DNA of 64,000 nt, taken from assembly GCF_036409155.1 (NCBI RefSeq), contig NZ_JAZGLW010000001.1, positions 124,001 to 188,000 on the forward strand, in the 5' to 3' direction. Shown piece after piece: positions 29,622 through 38,052 of this stretch. Position 1 is the first letter of the stretch, and each line of letters begins with the position of its first letter. Under the pieces are notes generated by a model. The model had not been told where the DNA came from, did not search any database, and saw only the letters and a program-made list of their open reading frames with translations. The position numbers were made by a program, and so were the translations under genes. The stretch comes from Mycobacterium sp. 050128. Its GTDB lineage: Bacteria > Actinomycetota > Actinomycetes > Mycobacteriales > Mycobacteriaceae.

Positions 29622-30046
29622 GATGGCCCCTTCCGTTGCTGTTCCGTCCCAGGCGTCTCAAGCAGCAGGTTAGTGGACGCGGCCGGTGCGCTCCGAGCAG
29701 AGGGTGACAGCGGGGAGTTCGCGGTAAGCGAAGCGCTGTCGAACGGCAGATAACGATTGGCTCCCAGCCTGATCAAGGTGGCTCGCGGCGGCCGTTTTCG
29801 GCTATTCACCTCAGTAACATCGGCATCATCAGATACACACTCGATGATCGCGCCGGCCTAGCTCGTGGCGTCGCCCACGACTACCCCGATGACGACGACT
29901 ACGACGGAGCCGGCTATGACGGCTACGACGATGACGGCTACGACGATGACGAGTACGCCGACGACGAGCACCCGACCGACGAATACGAGTACGACGAGCT
30001 CAAGGAGCTCCTCTGGCCGATCGGCTCCTGGCGCCCCGCGGTCGCG
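29622..30046 (+). other. Open in-frame acidic Asp/Tyr-rich segment upstream of the Rv3209-like gene, no standard start
   Basis: The 425 bases between DUF3107 and the annotated start of the next gene contain a continuation of that gene's frame back to a TGA at 29705-29707. From about 29876 it encodes a strongly acidic Asp/Tyr/Gly repeat (units such as YDGYDDDGYDDDEY), then a hydrophilic linker running straight into the transmembrane helix. No ATG, GTG or TTG occurs in this frame upstream of 30047; ATT/ATC codons at 29804-29830 are the only near-starts. A GTG at 29865 opens a different, Thr-rich frame that looks like a shadow. Confidence 0.5.
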
Positions 30047-30604
30047 GTGCTCGGCGCGGTGGTGGCGATCGGCGCGATCGCGACCGCGGTGATCATCAAC
30101 AGCGGCGACAGCGCGTCGACGAAGGCCACCATCGCGCCGCCTGCTCCCACCACGTCCGCACCGCGGACCAGCAGCCCGCCGAGCGCGACGCAGCGCCCGG
30201 TACCGAGCACGTCGCAAGCGCCCCAGCTACCGCCGGAGACCGTCACGACGCTGGCCCCGCCGAGCGCGGCGCTGACGACTCCGCCGCTGGCCGTGCCGCC
30301 GCCCGCGGTCGTAGCACCAAGGGCCACGGTGAATCCCAGCACCATCTACTACAGCGTGACCGGGACGAAGACGCTGCTGGACCTGGTGAACGTCGTCTAC
30401 ACCGACGCCCGTGGCTACCCTCAGACCGAGTTCAACGTGTCGCTGCCCTGGACCAAGGTTGTCGTGCTGAATCCGGGGGTGACGACCCAATCGGTCGTCG
30501 CGACCAGCATCGTGGGCAAGCTGAACTGCGCGATCGTCAACGCCGCGGGTCAGGTCGAGGTGGCGTCGGCCAACGGCTCGAACCTGGCGACCTGCACCAA
30601 GTAG
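30047..30604 (+). CDS. Thr/Pro-rich membrane-anchored protein with MmpS-like domain (Rv3209-like)
   Basis: From GTG 30047: a transmembrane helix (about residues 1-19), a Thr/Pro/Ala-rich linker (about 25-90) and a C-terminal beta domain (about 95-185). The domain contains YYSVTGTKTLLDLVNVVYTD and LPWTKVVVL, the pattern of MmpS-type membrane-protein-small domains, with two Cys likely forming a disulfide. The 185-residue length matches Rv3209. Because the frame is open upstream and encodes an acidic cytosolic segment, the real N-terminus may be longer. It ends 4 bases from the convergent ferritin-like gene. Confidence 0.8.
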   Translation: MLGAVVAIGAIATAVIINSGDSASTKATIAPPAPTTSAPRTSSPPSATQRPVPSTSQAPQLPPETVTTLAPPSAALTTPPLAVPPPAVVAPRATVNPSTIYYSVTGTKTLLDLVNVVYTDARGYPQTEFNVSLPWTKVVVLNPGVTTQSVVATSIVGKLNCAIVNAAGQVEVASANGSNLATCTK

Positions 30605-30608
30605 GGCT

Positions 30609-31304
30609 TCAGCCCAGACCGAGCTCGCGCATCCGCCGCTCGTGGGTTTGCTGCAGACGCTCGAAGAACGCGCTGAGCTGACCCAGGCCGCCGGCACCGG
30701 ACACCACCAGGTCGACCAGCTCGTCATGATCGGCCAACAGGTATTGGGCCTGGGTGAACGCTTCGCCGTACAGCCGGCGGGCCCACAGCGCCAGCCGGCT
30801 GCGCTGTTTGCCGCTCGCGGTCACCGCGGCGCGCACCTCGGCGACGACGAACTGCGAGTGCCCGGTCTCGGACAGGGCAGCGCGCACCACGTCGGCGACC
30901 TCGTCGGGCAGCTTGTCGGCGATCTCGAGGTAGAGGTCGGCGGCCAGCGCGTCGCCAACGTAGGTCTTGACCAGCGCTTCCAGCCATGTGCTGGGCATCG
31001 TCAGCCGGTGGTAGTTCTCCAGCGCCGATACGTATTTCGACATGGCCGACACCACGTCGACGCCGCGGCTTTCCAGGGCGTCGTGCAGCAGCTCGTAGTG
31101 CTGCATCTCGGCGGCCGCCATGCTCGCCATTGATATGCGACCCCGCAGGTCAGGGGCCATCCGAGCCTCGTCAGTCAGCCGGTAAAACGCGGCCACCTCG
31201 CCATAGGCGAGCACTGCGAACAGCTCGTTGACGCCTGGATGGTCCGCGGTCAGTCCTACGGAAGGCGATTCGTCTACTTGGTCGGCAGAGGAGGCCGAAG
31301 TCAT
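30609..31304 (-). CDS. Ferritin-like fold protein (Rv3210c-like)
   Basis: A 231-residue helical protein with the spacing of a di-iron ferritin-like four-helix bundle: YGEVAAFYRL, EMQHYELL (ExxH), a GDALAADLYLEI helix and ETGHSQF (ExxH). These could bind two metals as in MiaE-type hydroxylases, but substrate and activity are unknown. ATG 31304 (MTSASSADQ) matches the Rv3210c length; another ATG lies two codons upstream and the frame is open to 31568. It is divergent from rhlE. Confidence 0.85.
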   Translation of the reverse strand: MTSASSADQVDESPSVGLTADHPGVNELFAVLAYGEVAAFYRLTDEARMAPDLRGRISMASMAAAEMQHYELLHDALESRGVDVVSAMSKYVSALENYHRLTMPSTWLEALVKTYVGDALAADLYLEIADKLPDEVADVVRAALSETGHSQFVVAEVRAAVTASGKQRSRLALWARRLYGEAFTQAQYLLADHDELVDLVVSGAGGLGQLSAFFERLQQTHERRMRELGLG

Positions 31305-31552
31305 GGGCATCACTGTAGTCGGCAGACCTGGCAGAAGATGGGGATGAGCTGTCGACCAGCTATCATGCAGATTGATAGTGGCTGTATTTCTTTGCACTGC
31401 CGCTATCGGCGAAAATGTGCGTGCACAGCTGGCCCGCCCAATCTCAGCAGGGCCCGGTGACTCGGCGACTTGGAGTCGGAACTCGTGCGCGCGTGACCGC
31501 GAGAGAAAACCGACCCAATCGAATAAGTCACCGAAAGGTACATCACTCACGC
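31305..31552. promoter_or_regulatory. Divergent control region of the ferritin-like gene and rhlE
   Basis: A 248-base non-coding segment of relatively low GC for this window. It holds an inverted repeat CTATCA-N7-TGATAG at 31360-31378 that could be an operator or part of an RNA leader. No confident -10/-35 pair was assigned. The AAAGG at 31534-31538 is too far from the rhlE ATG (14 bases) to be a normal ribosome site. Confidence 0.3.
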
Positions 31553-33070
31553 ATGACTGCATTGACAAGCAAGACTGAACCGACTTTTGCCGAACTCGGC
31601 GTACGCGACGAAATCGTCCGGGCGCTCGCCGAAAAGGGCATCGAGCATGCCTTTGCCATCCAGGAACTCACCCTGCCGATGGCGCTGTCCGGTGACGACG
31701 TCATCGGCCAGGCCCGCACCGGTATGGGCAAGACCCTCGCCTTCGGTGTGCCGCTGCTGCAGCGCATCACCAACGGCGGCGACGCGCGGCCGCTCAACGG
31801 CACGCCGCGCGCCCTGATCGTGGTGCCCACCCGGGAACTGTGTCTGCAGGTCACCGAGGACCTGGCTGCCGCCGCCAAGCATCTGACCGCCGACGAAGGC
31901 CGCCGCCTGTCGGTGGTGTCGATCTACGGCGGACGGGCCTACGAACCCCAGATCGACGCGCTGCGCACCGGCGCCGACGTCGTGGTGGGCACCCCGGGCC
32001 GACTGCTCGACCTCTCCCAGCAGGGCCACCTGCAGCTCGGCGGATTGTCGGTGCTGGTGCTCGACGAGGCCGACGAGATGCTGGACTTGGGCTTCCTGCC
32101 GGATATCGAGCGCATCCTGCGCCAGATCCCGGCCGACCGGCAGTCGATGCTGTTCTCGGCGACCATGCCGGACCCGATCATCACGCTGGCCCGCACCTTC
32201 ATGGTGCAGCCCACCCACATCCGCGCCGAGGCACCGCACTCGGCGGCCACCCACGACACCACCGAGCAGTTCGTCTACCGCGCCCACGCGCTGGACAAGG
32301 TGGAGATGGTCAGCCGGATACTGCAGGCCGACGGCCGCGGCGCGACGATGATCTTCACCCGCACCAAGCGCACCGCGCAGAAGGTCGCCGACGAGCTGGC
32401 CGAGCGCGGCTTCAAGGTCGGCGCCGTGCATGGCGATCTCGGGCAGATCGCCCGCGAGAAGGCGCTCAAGGCGTTTCGGGCCGGCGACGTCGACGTGCTG
32501 GTGGCCACCGACGTGGCCGCCCGCGGTATCGACATCGATGACATCACCCACGTCATCAACTACCAGATCCCTGAGGACGAACAGGCCTACGTGCACCGGA
32601 TCGGCCGTACCGGACGCGCCGGTAAGACCGGAATCGCCGTGACCCTGGTGGACTGGGACGAACTGCCGCGCTGGACGGCCATCGACAAGGCGCTGAACCT
32701 GGGCTCCCCCGATCCGGCCGAGACGTACTCCAACTCGCCGCACCTGTACACCGAGATGGGCATTCCGGGCGAGGCCACCGGCACGATCGGTGCGCCGAAG
32801 AAGTCGCCGGTCAAGCGTCGCGAGACCGACCGCACCGAACGCACCACGACATCGGACAGGCCGGCGCGAGCACGCTCGGCCAACAGGCGGCGGCGTACCC
32901 GCGGCGGTGAGCCCGTGAGTGGCCACCCGGGCGGCAACGGCAGTGATGGCGAGGCCGCCCCTGAGGCGCCGTCGGACTCGGCGACCGGCGGTGGCAGTAG
33001 TGGCGGCGCCAACCCCCGTCGTCGCCGCCGTCGCCGCAAGCCGGCGGAAGCCGCCACGCCCGCCAACTGA
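31553..33070 (+). CDS. rhlE: DEAD-box ATP-dependent RNA helicase (RhlE-like)
   Basis: A 505-residue DEAD-box helicase with all core motifs: Q-motif region (AFAIQELTLP), ARTGMGKT (motif I), PTRELC (Ia), GTPGRLL, DEAD (II), FSAT (III), then in the second RecA domain IFTRTKR, ATDVAARGIDI and HRIGRTGRAG (VI). The last about 90 residues are basic and low-complexity with Arg-rich tracts and a final NPRRRRRRRKP-type cluster, likely for RNA binding. It is the Rv3211 equivalent; such helicases act in RNA degradation and ribosome assembly. The following gene starts 14 bases after the stop. Confidence 0.93.
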   Translation: MTALTSKTEPTFAELGVRDEIVRALAEKGIEHAFAIQELTLPMALSGDDVIGQARTGMGKTLAFGVPLLQRITNGGDARPLNGTPRALIVVPTRELCLQVTEDLAAAAKHLTADEGRRLSVVSIYGGRAYEPQIDALRTGADVVVGTPGRLLDLSQQGHLQLGGLSVLVLDEADEMLDLGFLPDIERILRQIPADRQSMLFSATMPDPIITLARTFMVQPTHIRAEAPHSAATHDTTEQFVYRAHALDKVEMVSRILQADGRGATMIFTRTKRTAQKVADELAERGFKVGAVHGDLGQIAREKALKAFRAGDVDVLVATDVAARGIDIDDITHVINYQIPEDEQAYVHRIGRTGRAGKTGIAVTLVDWDELPRWTAIDKALNLGSPDPAETYSNSPHLYTEMGIPGEATGTIGAPKKSPVKRRETDRTERTTTSDRPARARSANRRRRTRGGEPVSGHPGGNGSDGEAAPEAPSDSATGGGSSGGANPRRRRRRRKPAEAATPAN

Positions 33071-33084
33071 GCCGACACCCAGGC

Positions 33085-34296
33085 ATGGTCAAACCGGAAC
33101 GCCGGACCAAAGGCGATCTGCTGGCCGCCGCGGCGATCGCGGTCGTCGTCGCAGCGACCGCGTCGCTGATCTGGTGGACCAGCGATGCCCGGGCCACGAT
33201 CAGCCGGCCCGCCGCGACGCCGGCGCCCAACCCGACGCCGGCCAAGCAGGTGCCGGCCAGTCTGAAGCAGCTGTGGACCGCGCCCAGCTCCGCCACCACG
33301 GCACCCGTGATCGTGGGCGGGACGGTCACCACCGGCGACGGCCGTGAGGTGGACGGCCGCGACGCCGGCACCGGCCAGACGCGCTGGAGTTACTCCCGCG
33401 ACAGCGACCTGTGCGGCGTGTCCTGGGTCTACCACTTCGCGGTCGCCGTTTACCGCGACGACCGCGGTTGCGGCCAGGTCAGCACCATCGACGGGACCAC
33501 CGGCCGCCGGGGGGCCGCCCGCAGTAGCTACGCCGACCCGCGGGTGCGACTGTCCTCGGACGGCACGACGGTGTTGTCGGTCGGGGATACGCGCTTGGAG
33601 CTGTGGCGCTCCGACATGGTCCGGATGCTGGCCTACGGCGAGACCGACGCTCGGGTGAAACCGTCGTCGCGGGGACTGCACTCCGGATGCCAGCTGTACT
33701 CGGGGGCGGCCAGCTCGTTGGAGGTGTCGGTGCTGGAGAGCTGCGGAAACCAGGGCGACCTGCGCCTGGCCCTGCTGCGCCCGGGCAAGGAAGACGACGA
33801 ACCCCGGCAGCATCTCGTGTCCGAGCCCGGGATCAAGGCGAACTCGGGCGCGCGCGTGCTCACCGTCTGGCAAAGCAACACGGCCGTCTATCTGCCGACA
33901 CCGCAGCCCAGGGTCGACGTGATCGATGAGATGGGCACCACGGTGTCGAGCGCGCTGCTGCCCCAGGCGCCGACGGACTCGGCGGTGTCGCAGGCGGGCA
34001 ACCTGGTGACCTGGTGGACCGGCGATTCCGTGTTGGTGTTCGAGGCAAGCACCCTGACCCTGCGCTACACCATCGCCGCGGGCGACAAGACGGTCCCGTT
34101 GGGACCCGGCACCATGATGGCCGGCAAGCTGCTGATTCCGGTCACCGGCGGCATCGGCGTCTATGACCCGATGACCGGAGCCAACGAACGCTACATCCCG
34201 GTGGAGCGGGCCCCGACCACCCGCGCGGTGGTCCCGGCGGTATCGGGCTCCCGGGTGTTCGAGCAGCGCGGCGACACCGTGGTCGCGCTGGGCTGA
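33085..34296 (+). CDS. Membrane-anchored beta-propeller-like protein (Rv3212-like)
   Basis: A 403-residue protein: short basic N-terminus, one transmembrane helix (about 12-30), a Pro/Ala linker and an extracytoplasmic domain made of repeated four-strand units resembling a PQQ/quinoprotein-type beta-propeller. Examples are GTGQTRWSY, DGTTGRRG, STLTLRYTI and PMTGANERY. Three Cys pairs could form disulfides. It corresponds to Rv3212, an Ala/Val-rich conserved protein of unknown function. It is very likely cotranscribed with rhlE (14-base gap). Confidence 0.82.
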   Translation: MVKPERRTKGDLLAAAAIAVVVAATASLIWWTSDARATISRPAATPAPNPTPAKQVPASLKQLWTAPSSATTAPVIVGGTVTTGDGREVDGRDAGTGQTRWSYSRDSDLCGVSWVYHFAVAVYRDDRGCGQVSTIDGTTGRRGAARSSYADPRVRLSSDGTTVLSVGDTRLELWRSDMVRMLAYGETDARVKPSSRGLHSGCQLYSGAASSLEVSVLESCGNQGDLRLALLRPGKEDDEPRQHLVSEPGIKANSGARVLTVWQSNTAVYLPTPQPRVDVIDEMGTTVSSALLPQAPTDSAVSQAGNLVTWWTGDSVLVFEASTLTLRYTIAAGDKTVPLGPGTMMAGKLLIPVTGGIGVYDPMTGANERYIPVERAPTTRAVVPAVSGSRVFEQRGDTVVALG

Positions 34297-34334
34297 CGCC
34301 GACGCCTCGACGCCCTATGGCAACTGCGACGTCC

Positions 34335-34387
34335 AGTGTGCGCTCAGGGCGACGACACGCCGACCGTCGCCGCCATCAACGCACACT
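34335..34387. terminator. Nested inverted repeats between convergent Rv3212-like and soj genes
   Basis: Outer arms AGTGTGCG (34335-34342) and CGCACACT (34380-34387) enclose inner arms GGCGAC (34348-34353) and GTCGCC (34366-34371). The symmetric structure sits in the 104-base space between two convergent stop codons and could end transcripts from both sides. No uridine tract is present. Confidence 0.4.
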
Positions 34388-34400
34388 CGACGACTGGCGC

Positions 34401-35201
34401 CTACGCCTCGACGGCGAACGTCGGCAGCGGTTTGCCGGACTTCCAATGTTTGAGCAACGCCTGCGCCAGGGCGGCGTAGGCCATCGCGCCCTTGTTCTTG
34501 CGCCCGGCCATCACTGACGAGCCCGACGCGCTGGCCTCGGCGAAACGCACGGTGCGTGGGATCGGCGGTGCGAGGACCGGCAGGTCGTAACGGTCCGCGA
34601 CATCGAGCAGCACGTCGCGGGTGTGGGTGGTGCGTGAGTCGTACAACGTCGGCAACGCGCCCAGCAGCCGCAGATTCGGGTTGGTGATCTGCTGGACATC
34701 GGAGACGGTGCGCAGGAATTGACCGACGCCGCGGTGTGCCAGCGTCTCGCACTGCAGCGGCACGATGACCTCGTCGGCAGCGGTCAGCCCGTTGAGGGTC
34801 AGCACGCCCAGCGACGGCGGGCAGTCGATGATGACGACGTCGAACTGATCGGCCACCTTGGCCAGCGCTCGTTTGAGTGCGTACTCGCGGCCGGCCCGCA
34901 TCAGCAGCATCGCCTCGGCGCCCGCCAAGTCAATGTTGGCCGGCAGCAACGTCATTCCCTCAATGGTGGTGACCAGCGCGGCGTTCGGCTCGATGTCCCC
35001 GAGCAGCACCTCGTGCACCGACACCGGCAACTTGTCCGGGTCGTGACCAAGCGAAAAGGTCAAGCAACCCTGCGGATCCAGGTCGACCAGCAGCACCCGC
35101 CGGCCGCTCTCCGCCATCGCCGCACCCAGCGAGGCGACCGTCGTCGTCTTGGCCACACCACCCTTCTGGTTGGCGACCGCCAATACCCGCGTCTCACTCA
35201 T
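34401..35201 (-). CDS. Soj/ParA-type ATPase (Rv3213c-like)
   Basis: A 266-residue Walker-type ATPase of the ParA/MinD family: deviant Walker A NQKGGVAKTTT with the signature lysine, LLVDLDPQG, IIDCPPSLG and PRTVRFAEA. ParA proteins form ATP-dependent dimers that bind DNA non-specifically and position cargo. No parB-like gene or parS site is next to it, and the chromosomal parAB locus of mycobacteria lies elsewhere, so this is an orphan ParA. The start at MSETRVL gives the 266-residue length of Rv3213c. Confidence 0.9.
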   Translation of the reverse strand: MSETRVLAVANQKGGVAKTTTVASLGAAMAESGRRVLLVDLDPQGCLTFSLGHDPDKLPVSVHEVLLGDIEPNAALVTTIEGMTLLPANIDLAGAEAMLLMRAGREYALKRALAKVADQFDVVIIDCPPSLGVLTLNGLTAADEVIVPLQCETLAHRGVGQFLRTVSDVQQITNPNLRLLGALPTLYDSRTTHTRDVLLDVADRYDLPVLAPPIPRTVRFAEASASGSSVMAGRKNKGAMAYAALAQALLKHWKSGKPLPTFAVEA

Positions 35202-35211
35202 CAGCGCCGCT

Positions 35212-35240
35212 CTCCCCCGCAAGCGGGAGGTACCCCCACC
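35212..35240. repeat. Palindromic GC element in the soj leader
   Basis: CCCGC (35216-35220), two bases, GCGGG (35223-35227) are flanked by C-rich and GGTACCCCC sequence. I recall similar CCCCCGCAAGCGGGAGGTACC-type elements recurring between genes in mycobacterial genomes, but only one copy is seen here. It lies 11 bases upstream of the soj start and could fold in the mRNA leader. Confidence 0.4.
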
Positions 35241-35365
35241 TCATCGCTCGTTTTCCCCTCATCGTCGTCGGCGCGCTCACACCTGCCATCCTGGCACGTT
35301 CCGGGCCGGGAGCTAAGGACCTTCCCACTTCGGGGACGGCAAGTCGTGGGGCAGAATCACTCGAC

Positions 35366-35977
35366 ATGGGCTTGCACAACAACAGACTTGTATTGCTCCG
35401 CCATGGCGAAACCGAATGGTCGAAATCCGGTCAGCACACCGGCCGCACCGACATAGAGCTCACCGACACCGGCCGGCTGCAGGCCGAGCTTGCCGGGCAT
35501 GTCCTGCGTGAGCTGAAACTCACTGACCCACTGGTGATCAGCAGTCCGCGGATACGCGCGCTGACCACGGCCAAACTGGCCGGTCTCGCGGTCGACGAGG
35601 TATCCGAACTGCTCGCCGAATGGGATTACGGTTCCTACGAGGGGCTGACGACCCCGCAGATCCGGGAATCGGTCCCTGATTGGCTGGTGTGGACCCACGG
35701 TTGCCCCGGCGGCGAGAGTGTGGCGCAAGTCAGCGCCCGCGCTGATCGGGCCGTCGCGCTGGCGTTGGAGCACATGGCTTCGCGCGACGTGGTGTTTGTG
35801 GGCCACAGCCATTTCTCCCGCTCGGTCATTACCCGCTGGGTCGAGCTGCCGCTGGTCGAGGGCAGCCGCTTCTGGATGCTGGCCGGCTCGATCGCGGTAT
35901 GCGGGTTCGAGCATGGTCTGCGACAGCTCGCCGCGCTCGGACTGACCGGCCTCCCGCAGGCAATCGCACCCGGTTGA
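35366..35977 (+). CDS. Histidine-phosphatase family acid phosphatase (Rv3214/Gpm2-like)
   Basis: A 203-residue phosphoglycerate-mutase-like histidine phosphatase: LLRHGETEWS with the phospho-accepting His, the acid/base Glu in EWDYGSYEG, and the second catalytic His in FVGHSHFSR. The M. tuberculosis orthologue (annotated gpm2/entD) was characterised as an acid phosphatase and lacks mutase activity. It is the first gene of a three-gene overlapping operon with entC and a GNAT protein; its TGA overlaps the entC TTG start. Confidence 0.9.
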   Translation: MGLHNNRLVLLRHGETEWSKSGQHTGRTDIELTDTGRLQAELAGHVLRELKLTDPLVISSPRIRALTTAKLAGLAVDEVSELLAEWDYGSYEGLTTPQIRESVPDWLVWTHGCPGGESVAQVSARADRAVALALEHMASRDVVFVGHSHFSRSVITRWVELPLVEGSRFWMLAGSIAVCGFEHGLRQLAALGLTGLPQAIAPG

Positions 35978-37074
35978 GCACCACGGAACCGCCGTTCGCA
36001 CTGTGTGGCACGCGCGGCACCCTGGTTGCCGAGGGCGTGCGGGCGCGCTACGACGACCTGGGCGCCGCCCAAGCCGCGCTGAGAGCGGGATCGGCCCCAA
36101 TAGTGTTGGGCGCATTGCCTTTTGATCTGGAGCGACCCGCCGCATTGCTGGTGCCGGACACCGTGCGGCACAGCGACGGGCCACCCGACTGGCCGACGGA
36201 ACCGCTGCCGAACGTGCGCATCACCGCGGCCATCCCACCACCGGCCGAATACCGCGCCCGCATCAGCCGCGCCCGCGATGAGCTGACCGCGCCGAACACC
36301 TCGCTGAGCAAGGTGGTGCTGGCCCGGGCGTTGCAGCTGGCCGCCGATGGCCCGCTGGACGCCCGTGTCGTTCTGCGCCGCCTGGCCGCCAACGATCCGG
36401 CGGCCTACTGCTATCTGGCCGACCTGACCGCCGCCGGCGCGAACTACGCGGGCGCGGCGCTGGTGGGTGCGAGCCCGGAGCTTCTGGTCGCGCGCGCCGG
36501 CGACCGGGTGACCTGCCAGCCGTTCGCCGGTTCGGCCCCACGCGCCGCGGACCCGGAACGCGACGCCGCAAACGGCGCCGCGCTGGCCGCATCCGCCAAG
36601 GACCGCCACGAGCATCAGCTGGTCATCGACACGATGCGGGCCGCGCTGGAACCGCTGTGCGACGAGCTGTCCATCGCGCCCGAGCCGCAGCTGAGCCGCA
36701 CCGCCGCGGTATGGCATCTGTGCACACCGATCAGCGGCCGGCTGCGCGATAAGTCAACCACCGCAATCGATTTAGCGCTGGCCCTGCACCCCACCCCGGC
36801 AGTCGGAGGCGTGCCGGCCAAGGCCGCATCCGAGCTGATTGCCGAGATCGAGGGTGACCGCGGCTTCTATGCCGGCGCGGTGGGCTGGTGCGCCTCCAAC
36901 GGCGACGGTTATTGGGTGGTGTCCATCCGCTGTGCGCAGCTGTCGGCGGATCGCCGCACCGCCCTGGCCCACGCCGGCGGCGGCATTGTCGCGGAATCGG
37001 ATCCCGACGCCGAAGTTGAGGAAACCACAACGAAATTCGCCACGATTCTCAACGCGCTAGGAGTTGAGCAATGA
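35974..37074 (+). CDS. entC: Isochorismate synthase-family protein (EntC)
   Basis: A 366-residue chorismate-utilising enzyme of the isochorismate synthase family (KVVLARAL, CQPFAGSAPR, PTPAVGGVP, EIEGDRGFYAG and RCAQL motifs). It would convert chorismate to isochorismate, for salicylate/siderophore or menaquinone synthesis. Start: TTG at 35974 overlapping the previous stop (TTGA), giving STTEPPFALCG; the open frame extends to 35899 but the upstream part lies inside the phosphatase gene. It ends in ATGA with the downstream acetyltransferase, so all three genes are translationally coupled. Confidence 0.9.
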   Translation: MSTTEPPFALCGTRGTLVAEGVRARYDDLGAAQAALRAGSAPIVLGALPFDLERPAALLVPDTVRHSDGPPDWPTEPLPNVRITAAIPPPAEYRARISRARDELTAPNTSLSKVVLARALQLAADGPLDARVVLRRLAANDPAAYCYLADLTAAGANYAGAALVGASPELLVARAGDRVTCQPFAGSAPRAADPERDAANGAALAASAKDRHEHQLVIDTMRAALEPLCDELSIAPEPQLSRTAAVWHLCTPISGRLRDKSTTAIDLALALHPTPAVGGVPAKAASELIAEIEGDRGFYAGAVGWCASNGDGYWVVSIRCAQLSADRRTALAHAGGGIVAESDPDAEVEETTTKFATILNALGVEQ

Positions 37075-37553
37075 GCGAAGACATCCGTCGCGCGAAACCC
37101 GAAGACGCCGCCGACATAGCCGACATGATCCACGCGCTGGCCGAATTCGAACGCGCGGCCGAAGAATGCACCGTTACCGAAAAGCTGGTTTCCGCAGCAC
37201 TTTTCGGCCATTCGCCGATCGTGTACGGACATGTCGGCGAAGTCGACGGGGAGATAGCCGCGATGGCGCTGTGGTTCGTCAACTTCTCCACGTGGGACGG
37301 CGTCAGGGGCATCTACCTCGAAGATCTGTTCGTACGACCCAAATTTCGCCGCCGCGGCCTGGCCCGCAAACTGCTGGCGACCCTGGCGGCCGAGTGTGTC
37401 GACAACGGCTACACCCGGTTGTCGTGGGCGGTGCTGAACTGGAACGCCGACGCGATCGCGCTGTATGACGAGATCGGTGCGCGACCGCAACGAGAGTGGA
37501 CCACCTACCGGCTGTCCGGGCCGTCTTTGTCCGGGCTGGCCGGACCGCGCTGA
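37071..37553 (+). CDS. GNAT-family N-acetyltransferase (Rv3216-like)
   Basis: A 160-residue GNAT acetyltransferase. The acetyl-CoA binding motif A is LEDLFVRPKFRRRGLARKL, followed by the VLNWNADAIALYDEIGA segment typical of diamine/amino-acid-type GNATs. The substrate is unknown. Its ATG overlaps the entC stop (ATGA). The 3' end overlaps the convergent membrane-protein gene by 49 bases, so one C-terminus is encoded opposite the other. Confidence 0.9.
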   Translation: MSEDIRRAKPEDAADIADMIHALAEFERAAEECTVTEKLVSAALFGHSPIVYGHVGEVDGEIAAMALWFVNFSTWDGVRGIYLEDLFVRPKFRRRGLARKLLATLAAECVDNGYTRLSWAVLNWNADAIALYDEIGARPQREWTTYRLSGPSLSGLAGPR

Positions 37554-37960
37554 TCGTCTCCGGCGACCCAGCGCAACGCCGCAGGACTGAAGAGCAAGAG
37601 CAACGCCGTCAGCGCCACCACGGCCAGCGGTATGCCGAAGGCAGCACGATGCGAGCCGACCGCGAGGTACCAGGCCACCGGCAACAGGAGCAGCTGGGTG
37701 AACACCGCGAGCCCGCGCCCCCAGCGCCGGCCGACGACCAACGCGCGGCCGGCGGCCAGCACGACGCCGCCGATCACCAGGAACCAGAGCGCGGTGCCCA
37801 AACCGTTGACCACCCGCTGGTCGGCTCCGGCGACCGCACGCACCACCAGGACCGCGGCCATCGCCAGTGCGGCCAGCCCCTGCGCCGCGACGATGAATCC
37901 GGCGCCGCGAACGGCGGACGGGGGCGGTGGTATCTCCCGGTTGCGGCGGCCGCGATTCAC
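37505..37960 (-). CDS. Small integral membrane protein (Rv3217c-like)
   Basis: A 151-residue protein with four hydrophobic segments (about 20-40, 50-70, 80-102, 107-128) and short charged ends. It corresponds to Rv3217c, function unknown. GTG start. Its last 16 codons lie antisense to the end of the GNAT gene. Confidence 0.8.
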   Translation of the reverse strand: MNRGRRNREIPPPPSAVRGAGFIVAAQGLAALAMAAVLVVRAVAGADQRVVNGLGTALWFLVIGGVVLAAGRALVVGRRWGRGLAVFTQLLLLPVAWYLAVGSHRAAFGIPLAVVALTALLLLFSPAALRWVAGDDQRGPASPDKDGPDSR

Positions 37961-38052
37961 AGCGTCAGCGTAACCACGCGGTACCCCTCATCCGTCGATT
38001 CGCCGCTTCCCCCACAGCAAGGCCTTAACCGCCCCGCATAAGCTCGTGCCTC

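Noticed and set aside
29865..30092. Thr-rich 75-residue plus-strand ORF
   Set aside because: It is the shifted frame of an Asp/Tyr GAC/TAC repeat; the Thr richness follows from the codon pattern, and the in-frame acidic reading joins the real gene.
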